DNA of 64,000 nucleotides. It comes from Vibrio owensii CAIM 1854 = LMG 25443 (lineage in GTDB: Bacteria > Pseudomonadota > Gammaproteobacteria > Enterobacterales > Vibrionaceae). The DNA lies in contig NZ_JPRD01000007.1 in NCBI RefSeq assembly GCF_000817815.1, positions 62,001 to 126,000 of the forward strand, read 5' to 3'. Shown here piece by piece: positions 1 through 8,097 of the stretch. The notes beneath the pieces were generated by a model. That model made no database searches and was not told where the DNA came from. It saw nothing but the letters and a program-made list of their open reading frames with translations. Position 1 is the stretch's first letter. Each line of letters begins with the position of its first letter. A program made the translations under genes and the position numbers.

Positions 1-1
1 A

Positions 2-520
2 GCGCAGCACCTGTCGATTCTCGATAAAGGCAGAATCATGACGTCAGGTAAATTAGAGGAAGTGTGGGCATCTCATGCTATGCGCCCTTGGCAGTCATTC
101 TCAGACCACAGTAGCTTGTTTGAAGGAAAAATCGCGACACACCACGAGAAATACGCGTTAACGTGCGTGAAACTCGCTCCAAGCGCTTGTCTGTGGGTGC
201 AAAAAGTGGATGGGGAGCCTGATACACCAATCCGACTGCAAGTGCGTGCAAACGACGTATCCATCGCGCTAGAAAAGCCAATATCAACATCGATTCGAAA
301 CGTACTACCAGCAACGGTGGCGTCAATAGAAGCGCTCTCAACTGGTGAAGATAAGCAAAGTATTACTGTATCGTTAAAGCTTGATGAAGATTGTCACTTA
401 TGGGCGACGATAACACCGTGGGCATTGGATGATCTGAATTTGAAAGTCGGTGATGAGGTTTATGCTCAAGTTAAAGGTGTGAGTGTCACGCAACGCGATA
501 TTGCTTTGGCGCATCATTAA
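2..520 (+). CDS. modC: Molybdate ABC transporter ATP-binding protein ModC, C-terminal part
   Basis: Only the 3' end is in the window; the frame is open from base 2 with no start, so the gene begins upstream. ModC is the cytoplasmic ATPase of the ModABC molybdate importer. What remains is the end of the ATPase domain (the LDKGRI stretch after the H-loop region) followed by a MOP/TOBE-type domain recognisable from [17 protein letters not shown] and the following beta-rich part. The Walker motifs lie outside the window. The gene ends at a hairpin shared with the convergent gene. The assignment rests on the C-terminal domain alone, and another TOBE-bearing importer ATPase is possible but less likely. 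Confidence 0.85.
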   Translation, partial: AQHLSILDKGRIMTSGKLEEVWASHAMRPWQSFSDHSSLFEGKIATHHEKYALTCVKLAPSACLWVQKVDGEPDTPIRLQVRANDVSIALEKPISTSIRNVLPATVASIEALSTGEDKQSITVSLKLDEDCHLWATITPWALDDLNLKVGDEVYAQVKGVSVTQRDIALAHH

Positions 521-543
521 GTTCTCTAAACCGTAGATACACA

Positions 544-570
544 AAAGGCCGCAGGGTGCGGCCTTTATTA
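544..570. terminator. Bidirectional rho-independent terminator
   Basis: The stem AAAGGCCGC / GCGGCCTTT has T-rich flanks on both sides. It lies between the convergent modC and DUF3069 genes and can serve both. Confidence 0.85.
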
Positions 571-588
571 TTAAAGAAAGTGTCGGAA

Positions 589-1026
589 TTACTTCGCGAA
601 AACTTCTTTGAATTCACGCTTAAGAAGAGGGTCACGACGTGCTTTCTTAAGTTGCTTAACCATGTCTTTTACACAGTTGTGTAGAACATTGTCTAGCAGT
701 TGAGCACGGTAGTCTTCTTTATCTTCATCTGTCATGTTTTCTGGCAGGTTAAGAGTCGGGAATTCTTCCATCACATTCAGACCAGCAAAAGCTTGGCCAA
801 CAGAAACTAGAGCGTGGAACTGCTCGAAGTTGTCTAGAATGTTTTGTGCACTTCCTGGCATTTCATCCCAAGATGCACGAACAGCTTCTTCAGACACTTC
901 ATGGATAGAGGTAACCATCTCAAACATTTGCTCTGGAACTTCATCGAATTCGATAACTTTACGTAGTTCTGGAGAAATAGATTCTAGATCGATTTTTTTG
1001 CTTTCGTTGTTAGTTGCTTCTGACAT
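589..1026 (-). CDS. DUF3069-like conserved Vibrio protein
   Basis: Small acidic, soluble, helical protein of 145 residues without signal peptide or membrane segment. The wording (SPELRKVIEFDEVPEQMFEMV, with a basic tail KKARRDPLLKREF) matches the Vibrionaceae family I know as DUF3069; its function is unknown. The start chosen is the second of two adjacent ATG codons, because AGGA lies six bases upstream of it; a longer reading up to 1056 is open but has no ribosome site. It stands alone, convergent with modC, with a long AT-rich upstream region. Confidence 0.7.
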   Translation of the reverse strand: MSEATNNESKKIDLESISPELRKVIEFDEVPEQMFEMVTSIHEVSEEAVRASWDEMPGSAQNILDNFEQFHALVSVGQAFAGLNVMEEFPTLNLPENMTDEDKEDYRAQLLDNVLHNCVKDMVKQLKKARRDPLLKREFKEVFAK

Positions 1027-1259
1027 CATGAGTCCTGTTAGTACATAAGAGCGCACGTAATTTGTAGTGCGTAATGTAACCAGATTAAAGTGTCCCTAGT
1101 TACAAAAGGCGGGAATATTAATACCAAATGCGTCAAATAGCTACCATAAGAACTATTTGATTACGTGACCGTTCAACAAAAAAATATAGCACTAAATTTG
1201 TCGCGTAATGCAACAACCTCGTGTGTATGATATATGTTTAATAAAGACTGATAAAAAGA

Positions 1260-2231
1260 ATGGAACGCGCTATGCAACCGACAGGGACATCGATGCGCAT
1301 TCTCTTAGTTGATGACGTTCAGCTAGACCGAATGCAGTTGGCAATCCGATTAAAACAACAAGGTCACATTGTTAAAGCCGTTGGCAGCGGGATGGAAGCC
1401 CTCAATACCTATGAGAGTTTCGACCCTGAACTCGTGCTGCTGGATATTGCGATGCCGGACATGAACGGCTTCGAAGTTTCACTTCATATCAGAGAAACCT
1501 TTCCAGACTGGATCCCAATCATCTTCTTAAGCAGTCACGAAGAGCCAGAAATGATCGCGAAAGCAATCGAAGCGGGCGGTGATGACTATTTGATTAAGCC
1601 TGTTGATAAGCTTGTTCTAAATTCTAAGTTAATGGCAATGCAGCGAATTGCGCACATGCGTCGTGAGTTAAAGCAAGCCACCGCACAGCTCGAAGAGATG
1701 AATTCACGTTTGCAACAACAGGCAAATGAAGATGGCCTAACCAAACTCTACAACCGTCGTTATATTGATCAGAAGCTCGAAACCATGATTGCGTGGCACG
1801 GTCGTCACCACATGCCGATGGCGCTAATTCTTCTTGATGTCGATTTCTTTAAGCCGTTTAACGATAACTACGGCCATATAGAAGGGGATCGCTGTCTACA
1901 AGCCATCGCGAATCAGTTAAAAGCAACCTTCTGTCGTTCTGGTGAATATGTGGGGCGTTATGGAGGAGAAGAGTTTGTCATCTTGCTTAATAGCACAGAT
2001 GCGCAGACCGCCGAAAAAGAAGCTGAGCGTGTACAAGAAGCGATGTACTTCCTAGATTATCCTCATGCGTATTCAAGCGTCGCAAATAGAGTGACAGTGT
2101 CACAAGGGGTGTTTGCATTTCAACCAACAGGTAAGGATAATGTCGCCGAATTGTACGCGACAGCAGATAGGGCGCTATATACGTCCAAATCGCTTGGAAG
2201 AAATACGTATACGGTGGTAAATGCAAGTTAA
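1260..2231 (+). CDS. Response regulator with GGDEF diguanylate cyclase output
   Basis: A receiver domain (residues about 12-130) is joined by a short coiled coil (135-155) to a GGDEF domain (160-320). Visible receiver residues are acidic pair D18-D19, phospho-acceptor D62, S91 and K113. The active-site loop is GGEEF (235-239), so cyclic-di-GMP synthesis is expected. The inhibitory RxxD site is degenerate (RSGE, 226-229), so product inhibition may be weak. No histidine kinase is adjacent. The ATG at 1260 has a poor ribosome site; ATG 1293, preceded by AGGGA at five bases, gives a receiver start typical of the family and may be the real start. The beta-barrel gene follows after 14 bases, suggesting an operon. 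Confidence 0.88.
   Translation: MERAMQPTGTSMRILLVDDVQLDRMQLAIRLKQQGHIVKAVGSGMEALNTYESFDPELVLLDIAMPDMNGFEVSLHIRETFPDWIPIIFLSSHEEPEMIAKAIEAGGDDYLIKPVDKLVLNSKLMAMQRIAHMRRELKQATAQLEEMNSRLQQQANEDGLTKLYNRRYIDQKLETMIAWHGRHHMPMALILLDVDFFKPFNDNYGHIEGDRCLQAIANQLKATFCRSGEYVGRYGGEEFVILLNSTDAQTAEKEAERVQEAMYFLDYPHAYSSVANRVTVSQGVFAFQPTGKDNVAELYATADRALYTSKSLGRNTYTVVNAS
2091..2103. other. matS site (MatP binding), exact consensus
   Basis: GTGACAGTGTCAC fits GTGACRNYGTCAC exactly. It lies inside the receiver-GGDEF coding sequence. MatP binds such sites in the terminus macrodomain. Confidence 0.8.
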
Positions 2232-2245
2232 ATCAAAAGGATAAG

Positions 2246-3217
2246 ATGAAATATGCTTTAGTGACATTGTCACTTATTTCAACAGCAACTCACGCTAGCC
2301 CGGTTCAACAAACTTTGCAGAAAGAGTTTGAGCGTAACTTTGCCATCGGTATCGTCCTATCAGACAGTGATGTGTTCACCCTTGGCTTTCACGACTTTGA
2401 CCCTAACAAATACCTCGACATAGACAACGAAGACATAGGAACGCAAGACTCCGTTGACTTAAGAAAACAAGTTGCTATTTCCACACTTCCTTATCATCTC
2501 TCTCTCACTGACGACGAGCAATCCCCAACAAAGTACAATTTAAAAGGGCGCTTGTATGCATTGGGAATCGATCAAGACGTTCATATAAATGAAGACAAAA
2601 CCCCTGATCGAAACAAAGAACTTATCCTAGGTTCTTACACCGAACTAGAACGCCAAAACAAACTGACAGAACATCTCACGTTGAGCACCGCCGCTGGCGC
2701 TCATCTTATGTATTATCGCAACGAGTATGACTACCGAAGTGATGCTATCAGTGACTTGAGGCCCTTTTTAGATGGCGTATTCCTGAATACGGATGCGTGG
2801 GCTATTGTGGGTGAAGTGAACGCCGAGCTGAAGTATTTAGAAAACGAGCATTGGGGTAAATGGTATGTTTGGTCGTCTCCACATTATTTCTACGGTAAAG
2901 GATGGGGAGAAGGCAATAACGGGGATGTCGGCAACCCAGAAGGCTGGTATTGGGTCAACGGTGTAAAGTTATTCTATGACTTTACCAAGGTAGGCCGAAC
3001 GGTCCAGTCCGTTTATACCAGCTTTAACCGAGTTGATGTAGGTGGGGACACGAGCAAACCGATGAACACGTCGCATTATTACGAAGCGAGTGTAGGTTGG
3101 CTGATGACACCACCTTTTAAGTCTGATTGGATCGATAACGTCGGTTTGGGGCTGACCATTAACTATGGCAGCGCGCTAAAAGGCGGCAGTTTAGTGTTGT
3201 TCTTTAATCAAGAATAG
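2246..3217 (+). CDS. Outer-membrane beta-barrel protein (solitary autotransporter-type barrel)
   Basis: A signal peptide ends near ATHA-SP (residues 17-19), followed by about 300 residues of alternating strands rich in Tyr and Trp (SSPHYFYGKGWGEG, EGWYWVNGVKLFYDF), as in an outer-membrane barrel. The protein resembles Vibrio proteins named solitary outer membrane autotransporter beta-barrel (Omp_AT), which have the barrel but no passenger; this name is from memory. The C-terminus (LVLFFNQE) has the aromatic pair slightly internal. AAAGGATAAG precedes the ATG. It follows the GGDEF regulator by 14 bases and is convergent with the next gene, only 12 bases away. A matS site overlaps its signal-peptide codons. 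Confidence 0.65.
   Translation: MKYALVTLSLISTATHASPVQQTLQKEFERNFAIGIVLSDSDVFTLGFHDFDPNKYLDIDNEDIGTQDSVDLRKQVAISTLPYHLSLTDDEQSPTKYNLKGRLYALGIDQDVHINEDKTPDRNKELILGSYTELERQNKLTEHLTLSTAAGAHLMYYRNEYDYRSDAISDLRPFLDGVFLNTDAWAIVGEVNAELKYLENEHWGKWYVWSSPHYFYGKGWGEGNNGDVGNPEGWYWVNGVKLFYDFTKVGRTVQSVYTSFNRVDVGGDTSKPMNTSHYYEASVGWLMTPPFKSDWIDNVGLGLTINYGSALKGGSLVLFFNQE
2261..2273. other. matS site (MatP binding), exact consensus
   Basis: GTGACATTGTCAC matches the palindromic MatP site exactly. It lies 170 bases after the first site, within the signal-peptide codons of the barrel gene. Confidence 0.8.
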
Positions 3218-3229
3218 TTTTTATAAGCG

Positions 3230-4474
3230 TTAGGCGTGGCAGTACTTCACACAGTTTCTGCCCGCTTTTTTGGCTTTATACAAAGCTTCATCCGCAAGCT
3301 TAATGACATCTGCAGGGTTTCGTGCACTGCGACTGTCTGCAACACCAAAGCTTGCTGTAACTGACACCGTTTTCTTCTTCGAATCTGCACTACCGCGTTT
3401 TTTACGACCTTGCTTGTTGTCGTCAGGGCGAGTGTCTTGGTCACGAAGAATCATTTCATATTGCGCTATCAATTCACGAACTTCTTCTAAATGCGCTTCA
3501 CAGTCTTCCGTATATTTGCCTTTGAATACAATGGTGAACTCCTCGCCACCAAAGCGGTAAACTTTCGCGCCACCTTGTGTCTTCATTAGGCGTGATGCGA
3601 CCATTTTTAACACGTCATCGCCTGTGTCATGACCATAGGTATCATTGAACTTTTTAAAGTGGTCAACGTCTAGCATCGCAATAGTAAATTTACGTCCCAT
3701 GTGTTTGAGCTCAAGATCCAGCGCACGGCGGCTTGGAATCAGCGTCAAACTGTCGGTGAAAGCCAATTGATGACTCGCCGACGTTGAGTAGATGATGATC
3801 AAAAGACCTGTCAGCGTAAACATCGTGCTAGAAATATACTGAACGTCAAAGAAGATAAACGTTGCTGATGCTAGCACCATCGCAGAGTAGGTCATGGCAT
3901 GAATGATCTTGTTTTTCTTTAAGACCAAGATACCCAGAAAACACACGATACCAATGCAATACAACACCAAGACAAGTGGTAACTTAGAGAGAGTCGGTAC
4001 GATAAACAAGATACCGTTAGTCCATTCATCAAATCCACCTTCGACGTAATATGTCAAAGTTACGTAGGACCAAAATACGAACATGATCAGCATGAACACG
4101 TAAGTCAACGTCGCTCTTGAATCAAAACCTTCTTTATTGAAGATGAACACCGCGAGAAATGAAACGGGTAACAAGCTCGCTAATATAGTGAGCTCTAAAA
4201 GCGCAGTTCCGGTTTGAAGAGGGACTTGAAGGCGATGTTGAATCACAAAGTAGGCAAAGAGCATGGCGATACAAACCATGGACTCTCGACCTTGCTTGAA
4301 CGAATAACACATCAACAACGCACAACCGAGCAAAATGTACGGCAAATTCGCAGCGATTCCCCAGTTAGATTGCGTCATCTGAATGATGTTATCCATACCC
4401 AAACTGACTACGCCCAACAACAAGATTGGGAATAGGAATCGAAAGCCTGGGGAGGTCATTAAAGATGAAACCAT
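3230..4474 (-). CDS. Membrane diguanylate cyclase (multi-TM sensor, GGDEF)
   Basis: The N-terminal 230 residues form about eight hydrophobic segments, a membrane sensor module of unknown ligand. A GGDEF domain follows from about residue 240, with active loop FGGEEF (309-313) and substrate-site LDVDHFKKFNDTYGH (268-282). No RxxD inhibitory site lies before the loop. An unusual lysine- and arginine-rich insertion (about residues 345-370, NKQGRKKRGSADSKKK) interrupts the domain between two conserved strands. The enzyme should make cyclic-di-GMP at the inner membrane. The ATG at 4474 has a weak ribosome site, and ATG five codons in is an alternative. The gene is convergent with the barrel gene, with no clear terminator between. 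Confidence 0.88.
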   Translation of the reverse strand: MVSSLMTSPGFRFLFPILLLGVVSLGMDNIIQMTQSNWGIAANLPYILLGCALLMCYSFKQGRESMVCIAMLFAYFVIQHRLQVPLQTGTALLELTILASLLPVSFLAVFIFNKEGFDSRATLTYVFMLIMFVFWSYVTLTYYVEGGFDEWTNGILFIVPTLSKLPLVLVLYCIGIVCFLGILVLKKNKIIHAMTYSAMVLASATFIFFDVQYISSTMFTLTGLLIIIYSTSASHQLAFTDSLTLIPSRRALDLELKHMGRKFTIAMLDVDHFKKFNDTYGHDTGDDVLKMVASRLMKTQGGAKVYRFGGEEFTIVFKGKYTEDCEAHLEEVRELIAQYEMILRDQDTRPDDNKQGRKKRGSADSKKKTVSVTASFGVADSRSARNPADVIKLADEALYKAKKAGRNCVKYCHA

Positions 4475-4672
4475 CTACTGCAAATTACCTGAAAATAGTT
4501 GAATATATCTAGTGAGTTAGGTTAAGCATTCAATTAATACCGTGTGCAAACAGTATAAATTCTGTAACTTTCAAAACTAACAAGAATACGTGTATTTGGG
4601 AATTTTCCAAGTGTTTTACAGCGAACGCTTACAAAAAGAGAGAGGTTGATTAAATTAAGAGCAATCAACGAG

Positions 4673-4699
4673 TTGCACGTTAGTCCCGACTGCTATACT
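4673..4699 (+). promoter_or_regulatory. Possible sigma-70 promoter of the comFB-like gene
   Basis: TTGCAC at 4673 and TATACT at 4694 with a 15-base spacer, shorter than ideal. Transcription would start near 4706, which agrees with translation from 4730 rather than from the upstream ATG at 4646. Confidence 0.4.
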
Positions 4700-4729
4700 T
4701 TCAAAGTGTTGAACAAAGGAGAAAAATCG

Positions 4730-5098
4730 ATGCAGATCAGTTCAGACGTACACAATTACATGGAAACACTGGTTGGGCAGGTACTTGCTTCAGAGCAGTA
4801 CGTGGCGCAGTTCGACAATGAACAATTGGCGGATATTGCATGTTTAGCGCTCATTCAACTAAAGCCAGTGTACATTCGTCATGACATCGATTTTTTGTCT
4901 GCACTTCCAGAGCGTAAACTGGCTCAATTCAAACAAAGTGTCGATGTGGCGGTTGAGAACGCAGCAGTGATGATTCAGGAAGACAGACGCAAAAATCGTA
5001 ACAATGATGTGCCTGTAATTTTGTCGCATACCAGTTATGATGAAGACAAAGAACTGGATTGGTTCGAGAAACCTATCCTCAACGTCAACATAAAGTAA
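4730..5098 (+). CDS. ComFB-family small protein
   Basis: 122 residues. The conserved core (ACLALIQLKPVYIRHDIDFLSALP) is typical of the late competence ComFB family (PF10719). In other bacteria, ComFB-like domains have been linked to competence operons and to c-di-nucleotide binding; the role in Vibrio is not established. The ATG at 4730 is chosen because AAAGGAG lies nine bases upstream, while the open frame extends to 4646 without a ribosome site and across the candidate promoter. The HlyU-family gene follows after 62 bases on the same strand. Soluble, with no signal peptide. Confidence 0.75.
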   Translation: MQISSDVHNYMETLVGQVLASEQYVAQFDNEQLADIACLALIQLKPVYIRHDIDFLSALPERKLAQFKQSVDVAVENAAVMIQEDRRKNRNNDVPVILSHTSYDEDKELDWFEKPILNVNIK

Positions 5099-5160
5099 TT
5101 GATGCTCACCACTGTATAGAAAACTACCTATAAGAGAGTGGGCATACCCAAGGAGGAACC

Positions 5161-5442
5161 GTGGGATTCTTTTCGCGCTTGTTTGGTGGCAGTGACAAAG
5201 CTGCCGAAGTAAAAACCGTTGAACCAGTAGAATACAAAGGCTACTTAATTTACCAAGAAAGCCTTTCAGAAGGTGGCCAGTACCGCATCGCAGGGCGTAT
5301 CGAAAAAGATTTCGACGGAGAAGTGAAATCACACCGTTTTATCCGTTCAGATTTGCTAGGTTCAGAGCAAGATGCCAACGAACTGATGCTAAAAAAATCG
5401 CAGATGTTTATCGACCAAATGGGTGAAAAGATCTTCGATTAG
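5161..5442 (+). CDS. HlyU-family small protein (PF10115 type)
   Basis: 93 residues with a GTG start behind an excellent ribosome site (AAGGAGG, six bases away). The sequence GFFSRLFGGSDKAAE...YKGYLIYQESLSEGGQYRIAGRI is the signature of the family annotated in databases as transcriptional activator HlyU. That name is misleading: the well-studied Vibrio HlyU is an ArsR-type winged-helix protein, and no such fold is evident here. The real role is unknown. A terminator follows at 5469. Confidence 0.75.
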   Translation: MGFFSRLFGGSDKAAEVKTVEPVEYKGYLIYQESLSEGGQYRIAGRIEKDFDGEVKSHRFIRSDLLGSEQDANELMLKKSQMFIDQMGEKIFD

Positions 5443-5468
5443 TTCTTCGACCTTATTTTCAATCGTCA

Positions 5469-5502
5469 TAAAGCCATTAACTTTTGTTAGTGGCTTTTTT
5501 TA
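5469..5502 (+). terminator. Rho-independent terminator after the HlyU-family gene
   Basis: The stem AAAGCCATTAAC / GTTAGTGGCTTT (one G-U pair) has a small loop and is followed by a run of T. Confidence 0.8.
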
Positions 5503-5906
5503 TTCCCAATTAACTACTCAACATATTGCAGCTAAATATTTATTGTTAAGTGCAACGCTAGACAGGAGAAGCGTAAATATAAGTAATTTATACGCTAATT
5601 TTTCATTTTACTCATTACTTTTAAAAAGATGAGTTGCTTATTAATATCAATGAAAAAGCACATCAAAATAGAAATATTATTTATGTATTTTTCGTGTCGA
5701 TAATGCTTAACACTAGCCCTATTATTGAGTCAAATTGTTTCAAAGTTTATCACTTTGTAATGACATTAAAGTTACTTGTTGCTGACTTTGTGAAATCTCT
5801 GTTTGTGTGTAATCCCACTGCCCGATATGACCAGTCAAATCGGTAGTTCAAAAGAAAATGTGCACTAAAAGGAAGGTGGCATTTACGTGTTGCCGGAGAT
5901 GATCAA
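5503..5906 (+). other. AT-rich gene-free leader before the frameshifted barrel gene
   Basis: About 400 bases, strongly AT-rich, holding only short open frames without ribosome sites. It probably carries the promoter and leader of the barrel gene at 5907, but no convincing -35/-10 pair, operator or repeat was found. Confidence 0.4.
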
Positions 5907-6629
5907 ATGAGAAAAAACATTACTTCTGTTGCGTTGCTAACAGTAATTTCAACCCCAGTTTTAGCAGAAAAGTTAGAGGGCTCAGTAGAGGCTTATATCG
6001 ACGATAATAATAATGCTGGTATCTATTCCTCACTCAATTTAACTGACCAAATTTACGTTGATGTAGAGGTCGCTGAAAGTAATTTTGGAGCTATTGGTGC
6101 AGGTTATACATTTAATACAGGTACTGGTATTTATGCAGCTTACGTTAGTGCCGACGGATTTGAAGAAGCACGCCTAGAAGTTTCACAAGATTATAAATTA
6201 ACCGATCGATTAACTCTAAGTGGTAGCGTTCAATACAGGAATGGTCTGAATAACGATCAAGCCGATTACGCTCTTGTACACGGCGATGATATTGGCAGTC
6301 ACGGGGCAGTACCACCACCAATCACACCAAATCGCCACAAGGACTTTTACAATGGCGGTCAACTCCCTGCGGGTGAGCATACTGTACCTGATATCGGTAT
6401 CCAACGAACCGCTGTAGACACTGTATACAAACAATCACAAATGTTGGCCTACAACATTGGTGTTGAATATGCGCTCAACAGCTTATCTCTATCGTACGAT
6501 TATGATTACTATCAGCAACTTGAAGATTTTTATGGGGCAGAAGATGCGCAGTCTCATACTGCACAAATAACATATACAGGTTCTGAGAGCCTTCAACCAT
6601 ATGTTAAGGTGACTTTAGTAACGGTTTGA
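5907..6629 (+). CDS. Outer-membrane beta-barrel protein, frameshifted near its 3' end
   Basis: A signal peptide (cut near PVLA-EK, residue 20) is followed by alternating amphipathic strands (YIDDNNNAGIYSSLNLTDQIYVDVEV, LSLSYDYDYYQQLEDFY), as in an outer-membrane barrel. The encoded C-terminus LVTV is not a barrel signature. Reading on in another frame from about 6609 gives DFSNGLTTVGLVVPF and a stop at 6658, which ends in the terminal Phe expected by the BAM machinery. One missing A in GTTAAGGTGAC would explain the difference, so the intact gene probably ran from 5907 to 6658. It is either a mutation or a sequence error. GGAG lies eight bases before the ATG. Family not recognised. Confidence 0.65.
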   Translation: MRKNITSVALLTVISTPVLAEKLEGSVEAYIDDNNNAGIYSSLNLTDQIYVDVEVAESNFGAIGAGYTFNTGTGIYAAYVSADGFEEARLEVSQDYKLTDRLTLSGSVQYRNGLNNDQADYALVHGDDIGSHGAVPPPITPNRHKDFYNGGQLPAGEHTVPDIGIQRTAVDTVYKQSQMLAYNIGVEYALNSLSLSYDYDYYQQLEDFYGAEDAQSHTAQITYTGSESLQPYVKVTLVTV

Positions 6630-6712
6630 CCACTGTAGGCTTAGTTGTTCCGTTTTAATGAACTTATTTATGCATAGAGCTATTTTAGTTTAACTTTATC
6701 TCTCTCGACTTT

Positions 6713-6738
6713 GCCTCACTAACCAGTGGGGCTTTTTT
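6713..6738 (+). terminator. Rho-independent terminator after the barrel gene
   Basis: The stem GCCTCACT / AGTGGGGC has loop AACC and is followed by six T. Confidence 0.85.
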
Positions 6739-6886
6739 AAACATGATATTCCTCCAATTTTTTGAGGGACTATCTACCCCTAAAGTCTAGTCTAAACCTA
6801 ATTCAATGAACCTATCGATGGTTGGACTGACAAAGCCAAAACATAAACAAAAAAACATCATCAAACGATAGTAACAGGATTAAGCC

Positions 6887-7606
6887 ATGACTAAGCTTAA
6901 AACTCTTCAAGGAGCAATTAATACGCTTCGCCCGTTAAAAATAGAAGTTCAGCAACGCAAACTCTTGCTGCGAGAAGTAAAAGGTCAAGTGTTGAACATA
7001 CACTCGACGCTGCACAATATTGGCCTTGGTTCAGGGAGCGAAATACAAAAGCTCGACAATATGTTTGCACGCGCAATTTCAGTATCTGGTTGGGCGTCAA
7101 TGGAGCAAGCGCTTGATGCTCTCTATGATGAGCTAATCGTTTTAGCGAAACAGGCTAAAGCAGAAAAAGCAGCAGCGTTCAAACTAGAGTGGGACAACCT
7201 TCAGTGTAAAATCAATGATTTATCTTCCATGGATAACAACGATCTAAAACTAAGGATAAGAGAACATTTAATTAAAAACGGAGATTGTGCAAACACAGCG
7301 GATGAGACCGCTATGAGCATGGTAATTGCCTATAGGTTGTTAGAGACAATAGATATCACCAACTTTGCGCTACCGGATGTTCTACAAGAAGTTGCCGAGA
7401 TTGAATCCGTTCCTCCTAAAATGATTAACGCGTTAGTAGATGTTGAACATGAGATCTCTAAACAGATAGTAATCAATAAAGGGCATCTATATGAAGTTGT
7501 CGATGAGAACAAAGGCAATTTAATCGTTGAGAGTGACCTAGGTTGGAAAGTGCTGTTCCCTAAAGGGAGTGAAGGTACGCAGTTTGAATACCTGTCATAT
7601 CGTTGA
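6887..7606 (+). CDS. Hypothetical protein, helical N-terminus, unknown function
   Basis: 239 residues, no signal peptide, no membrane segment. The first 120 residues are highly charged and helical, with coiled-coil character (LRPLKIEVQQRKLLLREVKGQV, LAKQAKAEKAAAFKLEWDNLQ). The end (EVVDENKGNLIVESDLGWKVLFPKGSEG) looks like a small beta domain. AGGA lies seven bases before the ATG, so it is probably a real gene. I do not recognise the family. It sits alone in an AT-rich patch between two terminators, next to a damaged barrel gene, which suggests an accessory segment. Confidence 0.6.
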   Translation: MTKLKTLQGAINTLRPLKIEVQQRKLLLREVKGQVLNIHSTLHNIGLGSGSEIQKLDNMFARAISVSGWASMEQALDALYDELIVLAKQAKAEKAAAFKLEWDNLQCKINDLSSMDNNDLKLRIREHLIKNGDCANTADETAMSMVIAYRLLETIDITNFALPDVLQEVAEIESVPPKMINALVDVEHEISKQIVINKGHLYEVVDENKGNLIVESDLGWKVLFPKGSEGTQFEYLSYR

Positions 7607-7692
7607 TCGTTGACGAGTGGAAACAACATGACTGAATATCGTTTGATTTAACTTCGATTAAGAAATCACTGCAACTTGATTCGAATCATCTT

Positions 7693-7745
7693 AAAGAGAG
7701 CCATTAGTGTATATGCTGATAGCTCTCTTTCTTTTTAAGGCTTAA
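7693..7745 (+). terminator. Probable terminator with a long loop
   Basis: AAAGAGAGC and GCTCTCTTT are separated by about 30 bases and followed by CTTTTT. It ends the transcript of the unknown gene before it. Confidence 0.6.
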
Positions 7746-8097
7746 ATATCTGTAAAACAAGCAGTTAGCAGACGTCTGGTTAGACCTCTGCTTAGTGATG
7801 CAAATCGTTGTTATTTTTCAGCGCGAAGTGGAGAATTATTCATTACGTGGCGTTATATGTAATGAAATTTAGTATTTTTATTACAAAACACTTGAAGTCA
7901 CGATTGACGTTAGATAAAAACAGAATAATAACAGGACTGTTAGTCAAGAAGTGACTGTGCAAATGGGTGACCCCAAACACCATCATTCGTTTGTATTTAT
8001 CTTGCGTAGTAAACAGATAGAAATAAAAAAGAATTAGAGTAGAGCGACGCTCTGTTTTGGGACTAATTTATTGATATGTATACAAGGAGTATGCGTT
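7746..8097 (+). promoter_or_regulatory. Gene-free upstream region of pntAB
   Basis: About 350 AT-rich bases. A short inverted repeat AGAGCGACGCTCT at 8041-8053 is followed by GTTTT and could be a weak attenuator or operator just before the pntA ribosome site. No other site was recognised. Confidence 0.35.

Noticed and set aside
5161..5442. Calling this gene hlyU, the hemolysin regulator
   Set aside because: It belongs to the small family carrying that database name but has no helix-turn-helix; the genuine HlyU is an ArsR-type protein.
5423..5846. Two short frames (69 and 70 codons) after the HlyU-family gene
   Set aside because: They overlap the terminator or are AT-rich filler, lack ribosome sites and resemble no protein.
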